Part shown: piece after piece, positions 16,356-24,601 of the stretch
Layout of the letters: every line of letters begins with the position of its first letter
Position numbering within the stretch: the stretch's first letter is position 1
DNA from: Leptospira interrogans serovar Manilae
GTDB taxonomy: Bacteria; Spirochaetota; Leptospiria; Leptospirales; Leptospiraceae
Direction of reading: 5' to 3'
Length of the DNA: 38,649 bases
Assembly (NCBI GenBank): GCA_945887855.1
Contig: CAMCZP010000022.1
Location: forward strand, 1 to 38,649
Made by a program: the position numbers and the translations under genes
The notes under the pieces: generated by a model
The model's input: the letters and a program-made list of their open reading frames with translations, nothing else
What the model was told of the DNA's origin: nothing
Databases searched by the model: none

Positions 16356-18962
16356 CTATATATCTCCGTGTATATGTTTGATATCACTTAAAATCCAGTC
16401 ATCCACCACCTTTGGTATTTCTGTATTGCAATACTCACAAGAGGGAGAGTCCAATTCAGGATAGGGAGCTCCACATTGTAAGCACGACGACTCTGAAAAA
16501 CCTGTATCTTTTGCTGTTAGTTTACGCACCATAAAAAGCTTAGATTCTTTGCCGGTAATCTCTCCCTCTTTTACGGAAGCACTGCTCCACTTAATTACAA
16601 GCTCTGCTAGATAGGTATCATTTGTTTTCTCTAATTTTTTTAAGTCTACTGCACCTACCACGGGGATATAAATTTCAGTAACACTAAATGATTCTTTTTG
16701 TAAAAAAGAAGAGTCTGCTTCTCTAGAAATAAATATCTGATTCCCCAATGTTTTTGCTTTTAAGTACTTCCAAAAAAGAGAACTTGCCCGATCTTCTAAG
16801 ACCTGGGAGCTGTACTCTGTAGTACTAAAATCAGAAACTCCCTTCCATTCTACCATCTGGGTAATTTCAGATAAAACCCAATCTGTTTCTCCCGAATTGT
16901 AGATATTCCCGCAATACGCACACTTGACTGTGGGATGTTTAAAATCTGCTGAATTTCCACAGGATGGACATTTTCCCTCCAAAAGAGATTTGGAGACTTC
17001 TGTTGTAGCAGTTAGTTTTCGAGTGAAGGAATACATTTCGGAGTACTCCTGTGGATTGGCTGAATGGAGCTCCGATTGGATTTGAGATGTAGTACTTGTT
17101 TTGGGAAGGGTGACATCTTTTGCAGAAAAATTCATCCTTAGGTGGATGGTAAAATAGGAGTTTTCGAGTGCATACCCTTCCACACTCGAAGAGAGAGTTT
17201 GAAACTCACTCATCTTATTTATAAGTCCGTCTTTCTTTTCTAAAAGTTCCAACTGAGCTGTCATACGAGAGAAAACTCCCGAAGAAAGGTAAGGTCTGGA
17301 TTTTTCCATAGCAGAGGAATTCCAAGAAGATTGGAGTATGACAGCAATTTGATTGGCTCTTTTTTGAAAGTCCGAGATAGAAAACTTAGGATCTTTTTCG
17401 ATTAGAAGTGCTTCCTTTTGTGAACTTTGAAGTGTTACATCTGGCTTTTTCTTTTGGAAACTCTTAAAGAGAACAAATCCAAATAGTAGTACAAAAAGGT
17501 ACACAGGAATTGAGTAAATGTACAAAGAAACATTCAACGGACTCTTGATTGCCTGTAGAACTAGAAAGGCAATATGCAAAAGAGTAGATGTAGAAAGACT
17601 GACTGCTGGAATTTCTACGTTGACCACCAGACGTCCGGGAAGACTGATGGGATCGACCGATTGTATGGAATAAATCGAACCATTTTTTATGAACGGGATG
17701 GGATGTAGTACAACTGCAGGATCTCCATCACCCACATACCCAGATACTGCTGAGTAGAGAGATAGCTTAACTTTGTCCTCTTCAACTCCCTCGGGTAACT
17801 CAAATTGGATATTGTATGACTTTAGTTGTACTTCATGTGTATAAGTAGGAACATAAGGGATATGAAAATCAAATTCTAAAATACCATCTTTTTCTGTAAA
17901 GTTTCCATAGGTTTCATAGTCAAGTTGGAGGGAAGACGAATTTGATTTTAGAGTGGGAAATCTATTTTGACCACTCAGGTTTACTTCCCAATCTCCAATA
18001 TAAGACGGATAGGCAATGTCCAAATATCCCTTTCTATCATAATACTCAGTGGTCTGAGGAAGTAAGTCCAAATAGGTTGTGGGGTTCTCTGTAAGAGAGA
18101 TGTCCATCTTTGTGGAGATCTGCGATAGTCCAGATTTTTTAAGTTTAATCTTTGTATCGTAAGACACAGAGGATTCCGGGAGGGGTATGGGTGTACTGAT
18201 GGGTGAGTTACTCCCTGGATATTTGATATAAAAATAAAGTGTATGACGATATTCGTCGTTTGTAAACTCATATTTTTTATTCAATTCCAGCTCTTTTTCA
18301 AACGTGAAGTACTGGTAGGGATTTGTCCCGTCATAGTTGGAACTTCCGCCGGTGGCCACCCAAAAATCAACAGAGGGGATCTCCAGTCCATCCTCCTGTT
18401 CTATGAAGATAGTATAGGTTTTGTTGTTGATGGGTTGTTGGAGATTGATATAACTCAATGTACTACCATAAATTGGATGAAATACATTTTCTACTTTGTA
18501 GTTCAGAGTTGTTAGATCAGGTAAAAGGTATCTACTGATTGTTTTTTCTCGATCGGGTGGGGAAATTGTGATGATACCTTTTAGAATATCTGGATCAAGC
18601 TTTTGAACGTACGTGTTGACTTTGATTTCAGTGGGGGAAAAGGATTCCTCTACTGATATACTCCCCTCTTTTTGGAGTTTGAGTTTGATATCCCAAGTGG
18701 GAGAGGTCACTACACTCACCGAAAAGTCTAAATCGGAGGATCTGATGGACGGTGAGCTATCTGAAGAAGATGATGATGTGGAGGAAGAGCCTGAGCTTCT
18801 ATAACTTGATGAGGAGGTGGAAGTAGAGCTATAAGAGGAACGACTGCTAGAAGAAGTTCCGGAACTGCGATAACTTCCTCCCATGCCCGGACGGGAATTG
18901 AGATAGGACGAGAACAAAGTGAGGACTATTAGTAACGCACGCAAGAAAATAGTTTTTTTCAT
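16356..18962 (-). CDS. Exported/membrane protein with duplicated Tim44-like and zinc-ribbon modules
   Basis: This 868-residue protein starts with a signal peptide and a long Ser-rich low-complexity stretch (about 25-75). A large beta-rich ectodomain of the DUF2207 kind follows (about 80-450), then one or two membrane segments around 465-505 (IYSIPVYLFVLLFGFVLF). The C-terminal part appears twice. A Tim44-like region ends in RKLTA and a zinc ribbon, CPSCG...CAYCG from Cys665, then DWVLSEI; a second copy ends RKLTA, CLQCG...CEYCN from Cys827, then DWILSDI. Tim44-like bacterial proteins with such ribbons are known but uncharacterised. The topology implies an outside beta domain and a cytoplasmic zinc-ribbon tail. 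GGGGGG lies 9 nt before the ATG. The gene is divergent from the membrane protein at 19053. Confidence 0.75.
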   Translation of the reverse strand: MKKTIFLRALLIVLTLFSSYLNSRPGMGGSYRSSGTSSSSRSSYSSTSTSSSSYRSSGSSSTSSSSSDSSPSIRSSDLDFSVSVVTSPTWDIKLKLQKEGSISVEESFSPTEIKVNTYVQKLDPDILKGIITISPPDREKTISRYLLPDLTTLNYKVENVFHPIYGSTLSYINLQQPINNKTYTIFIEQEDGLEIPSVDFWVATGGSSNYDGTNPYQYFTFEKELELNKKYEFTNDEYRHTLYFYIKYPGSNSPISTPIPLPESSVSYDTKIKLKKSGLSQISTKMDISLTENPTTYLDLLPQTTEYYDRKGYLDIAYPSYIGDWEVNLSGQNRFPTLKSNSSSLQLDYETYGNFTEKDGILEFDFHIPYVPTYTHEVQLKSYNIQFELPEGVEEDKVKLSLYSAVSGYVGDGDPAVVLHPIPFIKNGSIYSIQSVDPISLPGRLVVNVEIPAVSLSTSTLLHIAFLVLQAIKSPLNVSLYIYSIPVYLFVLLFGFVLFKSFQKKKPDVTLQSSQKEALLIEKDPKFSISDFQKRANQIAVILQSSWNSSAMEKSRPYLSSGVFSRMTAQLELLEKKDGLINKMSEFQTLSSSVEGYALENSYFTIHLRMNFSAKDVTLPKTSTTSQIQSELHSANPQEYSEMYSFTRKLTATTEVSKSLLEGKCPSCGNSADFKHPTVKCAYCGNIYNSGETDWVLSEITQMVEWKGVSDFSTTEYSSQVLEDRASSLFWKYLKAKTLGNQIFISREADSSFLQKESFSVTEIYIPVVGAVDLKKLEKTNDTYLAELVIKWSSASVKEGEITGKESKLFMVRKLTAKDTGFSESSCLQCGAPYPELDSPSCEYCNTEIPKVVDDWILSDIKHIHGDI

Positions 18963-19052
18963 AAAATTAAACCCCCCGAATACAATTAATTTCTTGTTTT
19001 ATTTTCTCAATCTTTTATTTTTTCAATACTGCAAACAACTCCGGGAGATAGC

Positions 19053-19976
19053 ATGAAACAATTTACCAAACAAAGTATTCCACTCAATTTTCTAGGTTCA
19101 GAGAAACTATATAGGTTTTTTTATTATTTTGTACTATCCTGTATATCTTTCCTTTCCTCCTGTAAATTAGAACAATTGGTTTATGAGCCACAAACCACAC
19201 CAGAAACCTGGAACACTATGCGTCCCTTTGTGGAAATTGGTGGAATCATTCTCAATGAACCTTTGGGTTCTTTTTTGGTTTTCTTATTGGCATTTTTATG
19301 GATCCTATCTGGATTTTATTTTTTACAAAAACAAAACAACCAGAGCTCTAGAAAATGGTTTGGGATTGCACTGATCTTAGGTGGTATTGGTGCAGCGCAA
19401 GCAGGGATTAGCTACCAGGCATTTAGTTATATTTTAAAGTGTAAGGGCTATGATTTCTGTCGCCTCACAAATGGATTTGAGGTGGGCTATAGCGTAACAC
19501 AGGCAATCAGTGTGAGTGCCATGCTCAGCTCAGTGGCTATAGCCTGTACTGTGGGACTGCTTAGAAAAACAATCATTGGGTATTGTATACTCAATGCGGT
19601 AGTCTATGTCCTTTTAACTATAGTAGGAGTTTCAGCACCAAATAAACTATACCTTTCCTTTGAAGTCCTCATGCTATTTGCTGTTCCGGGTTTATTATTT
19701 GTAATCATCATATCCGGGATTTCCTATATAAAATCCAGAGCACCTTTGGATGGTTCCCTTTTTATGGCTGCTATCTTACAAGTAGTAGTACAGGCTGCTT
19801 ATTTTGGATACTATGGAGCAGGTATTACTCAACAACTTTATAAAAATGGAGAAGGTTTTTACTTTTCAGAAAACGATGTATTACATGTTGGGATGATTCT
19901 CTGGCTGGCATACATTGTCTTGGCGGTAGGCAAACATCTTCAAGATTATGATACAGTTCATAAAAAATCTGCATAA
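19053..19976 (+). CDS. Multi-pass membrane protein of unknown function
   Basis: This 307-residue protein has about eight hydrophobic segments. The first (about 22-38) ends SFLSSCK and could be read as a lipobox, but the many later spans make a polytopic inner-membrane protein more likely. The segments include FLVFLLAFLWILSGFYFL, LMLFAVPGLLFVIIISGI and a final MILWLAYIVLAV. Two Cys in KCKGYDFC lie between helices. No transporter or enzyme signature is visible and I do not recognise the family. The ATG has GGGAG 5 nt upstream. It is divergent from the Tim44-like gene (90 nt gap) and convergent with the hotdog gene, with a hairpin between them. Confidence 0.75.
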   Translation: MKQFTKQSIPLNFLGSEKLYRFFYYFVLSCISFLSSCKLEQLVYEPQTTPETWNTMRPFVEIGGIILNEPLGSFLVFLLAFLWILSGFYFLQKQNNQSSRKWFGIALILGGIGAAQAGISYQAFSYILKCKGYDFCRLTNGFEVGYSVTQAISVSAMLSSVAIACTVGLLRKTIIGYCILNAVVYVLLTIVGVSAPNKLYLSFEVLMLFAVPGLLFVIIISGISYIKSRAPLDGSLFMAAILQVVVQAAYFGYYGAGITQQLYKNGEGFYFSENDVLHVGMILWLAYIVLAVGKHLQDYDTVHKKSA

Positions 19977-19990
19977 CTAGGTATTTGCAA

Positions 19991-20032
19991 AGGATATTTG
20001 CCCAAATCAGTTTTTAAATGGGTAGATATCCT
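19991..20032. terminator. Long hairpin between convergent genes, possible terminator
   Basis: AGGATATTTGCCCA (19991-20004) pairs along its full 14 bp with TGGGTAGATATCCT (20019-20032), using two G-T wobbles, around a 14-nt loop. It lies between the ends of two convergent genes and overlaps the last two bases of the minus-strand one. On the plus strand it is followed by ATAATTTT, a weak U-tract; on the minus strand there is only TT. A terminator for the plus-strand gene is plausible. Confidence 0.5.
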
Positions 20033-20534
20033 ATAATTTTCTACGAATATAAAGCTCTTTCTCCACAGTTGCCACTATTTTCCCATTCTCATCCAGCACT
20101 TCTGCATGGTAGATTCGAATAGTTTTTTTCTTTTCTTTTACAATTTGTCGTACAGTTTCAAATTCTTCATCAGAGAGAGTAAAAATTACTTTGACGGTTC
20201 CTTTTCCGGGACTTACAAAATCGATTTTTGCTCCTTTATCCCAAACAATATAGCTTTCCCCCAAATTCCAGATGAGTAAAAACATAAAAAATGGATCACA
20301 CATAGAATAGAGAGATCCACCGAAGTGAGTTCCCACATAGTTTGTATTGGAAAGTACCAAAGGCATAGAGACTTCAATTTTATTTTTATTTATAATTTTG
20401 GGGATTATATTTGCTCCCCGATACGGACCAAAAACTTTAAAGGCTTCTTCCATGCCATATGTATCACCTAAGAAATCCCATAGGGGAAATACAGAAAAAT
20501 CTAATCGATTTTTCTTTGTTTCAGTTTCTTTCAA
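20031..20534 (-). CDS. Hotdog-fold protein, DUF4442-like (possible thioesterase)
   Basis: This 167-residue soluble protein carries the hotdog pattern HFGGSLYSMCDPFFMFLL, with the long central helix, then strands KIDFVSPGKGTVKV and the closing AEVLDENGKIVATVE. This matches DUF4442/YiiD-C-type proteins related to acyl-CoA thioesterases; the substrate is unknown. The start is TTG at 20534: a TAA lies directly upstream in frame (20535-20537) and an AGAGAGAG ribosome site sits a few bases before. It is the last gene of the minus-strand group that begins with the exported proteins near 24563, with 27 nt between it and the cyclic-nucleotide-binding gene. Confidence 0.75.
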   Translation of the reverse strand: MKETETKKNRLDFSVFPLWDFLGDTYGMEEAFKVFGPYRGANIIPKIINKNKIEVSMPLVLSNTNYVGTHFGGSLYSMCDPFFMFLLIWNLGESYIVWDKGAKIDFVSPGKGTVKVIFTLSDEEFETVRQIVKEKKKTIRIYHAEVLDENGKIVATVEKELYIRRKL

Positions 20535-20561
20535 TTAAACTCTCTCTTTGGAATAACATTT

Positions 20562-21758
20562 TCATTCTTCATTTGTATCTATCTTTGCTCGTCTAGCTTT
20601 CACCTGTCTCTCCAGAGCAGGAATATTAGTACATGCTAATAAATTTTGTTCTAATTTTATAAATTTATGAGAGAGTAAAAAATTTGATTCCAGCTTATCG
20701 ATTCGTTCTTCCAGCCCTATCATTCCGATCACATCCATAAAGGTTATATTAAAATTAAATGTTTGGAAATCATTGACAATTGTCTTACTTCTCTCGTATA
20801 AAATAAGTAGCATATCTAAAATCTTAGTATCTAAATCTGGAAGATACGAATTTAAGACTAACTTATTTGCATTCCAAATTCTCTCTGCTAAGAGAGAAAT
20901 CAATCTGGCAGTCAATTGAGGCTCTTTCTTTGCCATCATCTCAAAGTTTTCTTTTTTAATGACCACCAACTCTGAGTCTTCTATAGCTGTTGCTGTTGCA
21001 GATCGCGTTTTATTTTCCAAAATGGACATTTCCCCAAATATATCTCCGGGCATCATGATAAAAAGCTGAACTTCCTTTTTATCTATCATTCTGGAAATTT
21101 TGACCTTACCCTCTTTTAAAATGTAGACCTCTTTTGTGGGCTCATTTTCACAAAAAATGATTTCTCCATCGTCAAACGTTTGCACCCCACCCGTCTTCCT
21201 TTCAAGAGGAGTGGTTACATTCAATGCATTCAACTTCTCTCTTGCATCTTCTGCCTCTGCTCCATTTGGATGGTAGTGGAGATATGCTTTTAGCATATAC
21301 GTTGCAATTCTTTTACGGTTATAATTTAAATACGTACTTGCCGTGTTGTAAAGAATTCGATAATTTTCTGTATCACTTATTTGTACGTCGTTACTCTCTA
21401 GATCCCTATGACTAAACTGTCTTAATTTTCTGGAAAAGGAACGAATGATCTTTGTTACCATCACAGGATTGTTTTGGACTAATTCGGGGAATCGTTTATA
21501 ATTTACAGTGATTGTAACTACCTTTGTGAGTGCATACGCAGATTCCATTTGAGGCAGCTGGCTCATAGCTCCCACCACTCCAAAAAAATCTCCGGGACCC
21601 ATGACCTCGCTCTGCTTTTCTCCAATCACAGGATTTTTTCTGGAAATATTCACTTTTCCTTCTTTGACAATGAAAAAATTGCCCGCTCTCTTTTCCCCTT
21701 CCAGTATGATGTAGGATCCCTTTTGGTATGAGTTGATACTATATAATGAGGTAGACAT
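20562..21758 (-). CDS. Protein with two cyclic-nucleotide-binding domains
   Basis: This 398-residue soluble protein has two cNMP-binding beta-barrels. The first (about 1-120) has a poor phosphate-binding cassette, FFGVVGAMSQLPQMESAYA, lacking the Glu and Arg that hold the cyclic phosphate. The second (about 190-310) has an intact cassette, FGEMSILENKTRSATA. Only the second is therefore likely to bind cAMP or cGMP. The C-terminal 85 residues sit where CRP/FNR proteins have the helix-turn-helix and begin with a CRP-like helix (ILDMLLILYERSK), but I cannot make out a recognition helix, so it may not bind DNA. It starts 5 nt after the uridylyltransferase stop and is surely co-transcribed with it, but no clear ribosome site is seen. 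Confidence 0.88.
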   Translation of the reverse strand: MSTSLYSINSYQKGSYIILEGEKRAGNFFIVKEGKVNISRKNPVIGEKQSEVMGPGDFFGVVGAMSQLPQMESAYALTKVVTITVNYKRFPELVQNNPVMVTKIIRSFSRKLRQFSHRDLESNDVQISDTENYRILYNTASTYLNYNRKRIATYMLKAYLHYHPNGAEAEDAREKLNALNVTTPLERKTGGVQTFDDGEIIFCENEPTKEVYILKEGKVKISRMIDKKEVQLFIMMPGDIFGEMSILENKTRSATATAIEDSELVVIKKENFEMMAKKEPQLTARLISLLAERIWNANKLVLNSYLPDLDTKILDMLLILYERSKTIVNDFQTFNFNITFMDVIGMIGLEERIDKLESNFLLSHKFIKLEQNLLACTNIPALERQVKARRAKIDTNEE

Positions 21759-21763
21759 ATAAT

Positions 21764-23164
21764 TTATAATACTATAGTTTCATCTTTAAACTCTGCTCTT
21801 TTCAATTCTGAAATGGAACGAATTCCTGATGATTTATTTTCAAATACTACATTTCCCCGTAGTACAATTGGAATATCAAATTTAATTTTACCTATAACTT
21901 TAAAGGAAGTTGACTCTTTTAAAGAAGGAATCTCGGGGAAAAGTTCTGTAAAATCTTTTACCTTTTTGTAATGGGCATCGTCTAGGCTCACCAAATTTTC
22001 TCCTAAGCCTTTTGCTTTTCTAGACTCAGACATGGTGAGAGAAAAATCTTCATTGAGTGTATAGGCATCGGACATCCGAATGAGTGTATCCTCACATTTT
22101 TTTACCGGGGCAAAGCGATCTCTTGGAATGATTATACCCTTTGTTTTTTGAAAATTACCAATGGCAGAACCCATAGCCGTCTCCAATTGTAGCACATCTT
22201 TCCCTTCCACATTTTTTGGATTTACAATCAAGGAAAGGTTTAGGAGCCCCTTATCAAGTCTATCGGACAATGCTTTTAAATTGACCCAGAGATTATTTGT
22301 GGAAAATGTCCTAAATTTCCCCATGCCTGAAAACTCATGTTCATTTTCTTTGGGAACCTGTGCCGTCTCCAAAAGTTCCAGACATTCGAATGTACCATCT
22401 ACCATCTTTCGATAGATAGCCCCCCCTTTGGTGTCTGCCAAAGTCTTTGGTGTCATCTCCATGGCAAATTCCAAACCTTCCCTCCTTAGGTATTCCAGGA
22501 TATGGGGCTCTATGGTGGCTCCTAGATTGTCTCCATTGGAAATAAATGCATATTCATACCCCTTCTCCAATAAGCTCTTAAGGATTCCCGTTTCTTTCAA
22601 GGAGAGATAGATATCCCCATGCCCGGGAGGACACCACTCTTCTTTGGGATCACTCACCACAATGGGTATGAAGGTATCTTTCAATAGACGTGGAACCTTG
22701 TTTTGCAAGAAACTCGAGGGCATAGGTTGTGTGAACCCAATCCGATCCAATTCCGCCTTAGAGTCGCTTTGTGTGTTGAAACTATCCATGAGAATAAGGG
22801 GTATATCCACAGAGTATTTTTTTCGAAAGTATCGGATCTGATCGGCTATGATTTCTAAAAAGGATTTGTTGTTTTTTATTTTAATCAAGCTCTTTGCCTG
22901 CGAGAGACCCATAGAAGTGCCCAAACCCCCATTGAGTTTGATGACAACCAACTTTTTTAGGCTCTCGGTAGAGGGTGTCATTGTTTTTTTTAGAACCTCT
23001 AGGGAAACTTCGTCCTTTTCTGGATCAAGATCTCCTATGGTAGACCAAATAACCTTACCTGTATCACCATTTCGGACTTTTTCAACCTTGGAGAGAAAGT
23101 CTGTGATAAGAGCAGAACTCAATCCCTCCTGCTTCATTTTTTCTATAATTGCATTGTCTTTCAT
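21764..23164 (-). CDS. UTP-glucose-1-phosphate uridylyltransferase (UDPGP family)
   Basis: This enzyme makes UDP-glucose from UTP and glucose 1-phosphate and so supplies polysaccharide and lipopolysaccharide synthesis. It belongs to the eukaryote-like UDPGP family, not to GalU. KLNGGLGTSMGLSQAKSLI is the nucleotide loop, FISNGDNLGAT the metal/uridine site, and the C-terminal beta part ends with GNVVFENKSSGIRSI. The start is ATG at 23164: it overlaps the upstream TGA as ATGA and has AAGGTGG 5 nt upstream. A GTG at 23173 is in frame but is inside the ribosome-site region. Length is 466 residues, normal for the family. UDP-N-acetylglucosamine pyrophosphorylase is related but usually has a different loop. 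Confidence 0.9.
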   Translation of the reverse strand: MKDNAIIEKMKQEGLSSALITDFLSKVEKVRNGDTGKVIWSTIGDLDPEKDEVSLEVLKKTMTPSTESLKKLVVIKLNGGLGTSMGLSQAKSLIKIKNNKSFLEIIADQIRYFRKKYSVDIPLILMDSFNTQSDSKAELDRIGFTQPMPSSFLQNKVPRLLKDTFIPIVVSDPKEEWCPPGHGDIYLSLKETGILKSLLEKGYEYAFISNGDNLGATIEPHILEYLRREGLEFAMEMTPKTLADTKGGAIYRKMVDGTFECLELLETAQVPKENEHEFSGMGKFRTFSTNNLWVNLKALSDRLDKGLLNLSLIVNPKNVEGKDVLQLETAMGSAIGNFQKTKGIIIPRDRFAPVKKCEDTLIRMSDAYTLNEDFSLTMSESRKAKGLGENLVSLDDAHYKKVKDFTELFPEIPSLKESTSFKVIGKIKFDIPIVLRGNVVFENKSSGIRSISELKRAEFKDETIVL

Positions 23165-23589
23165 TTGATCCACCTTACAACGGACTTTAAATTGTACTTT
23201 TCTGAAAACTCTCCCAAATCTACTTTATAGGGCAGTTTATCTAGAGGACGGAAGTAAAGTTTTACAAGGATATCCCTTCCACCCGTTTCATCTGCAACTA
23301 GTTTTTCTTCTTCCAACCGGTATGCAGGAAAATATACTAAGAACGTATATAGATATATCAACTGATTTTTTTCTTTTAAAACCATAATTCCTTTTCCCAA
23401 GGTATCTTTTTGGGTGATTTTAGTGTAAGATACTGGATATATCTCTTCCCATGCTTTTTGTAAAATCGGATCAATTTCAGAATAGGGAATAATTTTTTGA
23501 GAAAAAAGGGAGGAAGAGTACAAAAGGAAAAAAATGAGTCCATACATTGGATTTTTAAATATAGTAACCATTTTTAAAAAAGTTTGCAT
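23161..23589 (-). CDS. Small exported protein of unknown function
   Basis: This 142-residue protein has an N-terminal hydrophobic signal (about 15-30: MYGLIFFLLYSSSLFSQ), so it is probably secreted to the periplasm. The mature part has a run of beta-type strands (LYTFLVYFPAYRLEEEKLV and DILVKLYFRPLDKLPY), and a typical single small domain can be imagined, but I recognise no family. Its stop overlaps the start of the uridylyltransferase by the classic ATGA, which implies translational coupling and may say it works in the same envelope-sugar context. The ATG at 23589 follows the previous gene by 17 nt. Confidence 0.7.
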   Translation of the reverse strand: MQTFLKMVTIFKNPMYGLIFFLLYSSSLFSQKIIPYSEIDPILQKAWEEIYPVSYTKITQKDTLGKGIMVLKEKNQLIYLYTFLVYFPAYRLEEEKLVADETGGRDILVKLYFRPLDKLPYKVDLGEFSEKYNLKSVVRWIK

Positions 23590-23606
23590 TTTGGGAATTC
23601 CAACAA

Positions 23607-24563
23607 TTAATTTTTATATTTGTACATAAGCTCAGCCTGAAAAGACCGCAAATCCTGTTCGGTAAGTTGTAAAATCCCTTTTAAAATAATAATCATTTCT
23701 CTACGATTGATCATAATTTGGAGATTGGCAAGCCCACCTTTTCCAAAGAGAATTTCTAAGGTATTTTCCCTTTCCTCTATTGTTCCAAAGAAATGATTTT
23801 TTTCCCATCTGTCTATCATTCCTTCCCGAATTGTGGTCATTTTACCATCTAGAGAGTAATCTCTACTGATTAAAAACCAAAGCGGAGCAGAAAAACTTTG
23901 CGATACAGGGGGATTAAAGTAGAGATCTTTTAGTATTGTGGATCTAGGTTTGAATTCCACAACTATCTGCGGATCATAGGCTCTATAAGAAAAATAAGCA
24001 ACCAACACACCTTGCATGATGATGACAACTTCATTCAAGGAATTGATATAGATAGATCCACCATCGAGAATTGTCCCAATTGCACCGATTGTAATAGCCC
24101 AAAAAGTATTTGTTCGAACAATCTCCGTTTCCGTTTCCTGCATATCCAAGATAATTTCTGTAAAACGATCTACATAGCAACGAATCTCACTTACCATTGC
24201 ATTTAGATCTGACTGAGCAAATTGAATGCTCTGGAAAATATTTTCTCTCAGCTCGAGAATTTCTAATCTTTTATTTATATTGGTAGAAACCTCACTTTCT
24301 AATTCTACATACTTTAGAAGATCCTTCCAAAAATCGTATGCTATGGCAATTCTCAGTGATTTCAATGAAAAGCGATTGAGTAACTTGGGATTGGTTAGGA
24401 TTGAATTTATTTCTTGGTTTGAGTATTCATTAAATCGTTTAGAAAATCGATTGGATACACAATAGGATGCTCCCTGTACTTCTAACTTAACTGTTTTTGT
24501 TTTACATTGAATGGGTAACAGAAATATGAAGAGAAAAAATAATTGAAGTTTTTTTGAAATCAT
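23607..24563 (-). CDS. Putative lipoprotein with a membrane hairpin, unknown function
   Basis: This 318-residue protein has a signal ending LLPIQC (Cys20), a good spirochaetal lipobox. The following 140 residues are helical and charged (for example LELRENIFQSIQFAQSDLN). A hydrophobic pair lies at about 155-198 (FWAITIGAIGTILDGG and VVIIMQGVLVAYFSY). The C-terminal part is mixed and contains GKGGLANLQIMINRREMII. No known domain is recognised. It is the first gene of the minus-strand group that leads to the uridylyltransferase. A lipid anchor plus internal membrane segments is unusual, so the N-terminus could instead be a plain membrane helix. Confidence 0.7.
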   Translation of the reverse strand: MISKKLQLFFLFIFLLPIQCKTKTVKLEVQGASYCVSNRFSKRFNEYSNQEINSILTNPKLLNRFSLKSLRIAIAYDFWKDLLKYVELESEVSTNINKRLEILELRENIFQSIQFAQSDLNAMVSEIRCYVDRFTEIILDMQETETEIVRTNTFWAITIGAIGTILDGGSIYINSLNEVVIIMQGVLVAYFSYRAYDPQIVVEFKPRSTILKDLYFNPPVSQSFSAPLWFLISRDYSLDGKMTTIREGMIDRWEKNHFFGTIEERENTLEILFGKGGLANLQIMINRREMIIILKGILQLTEQDLRSFQAELMYKYKN

Positions 24564-24601
24564 TGTTTAATTACAAGAAGCAAGATTACCTTATAAATAA
24601 C

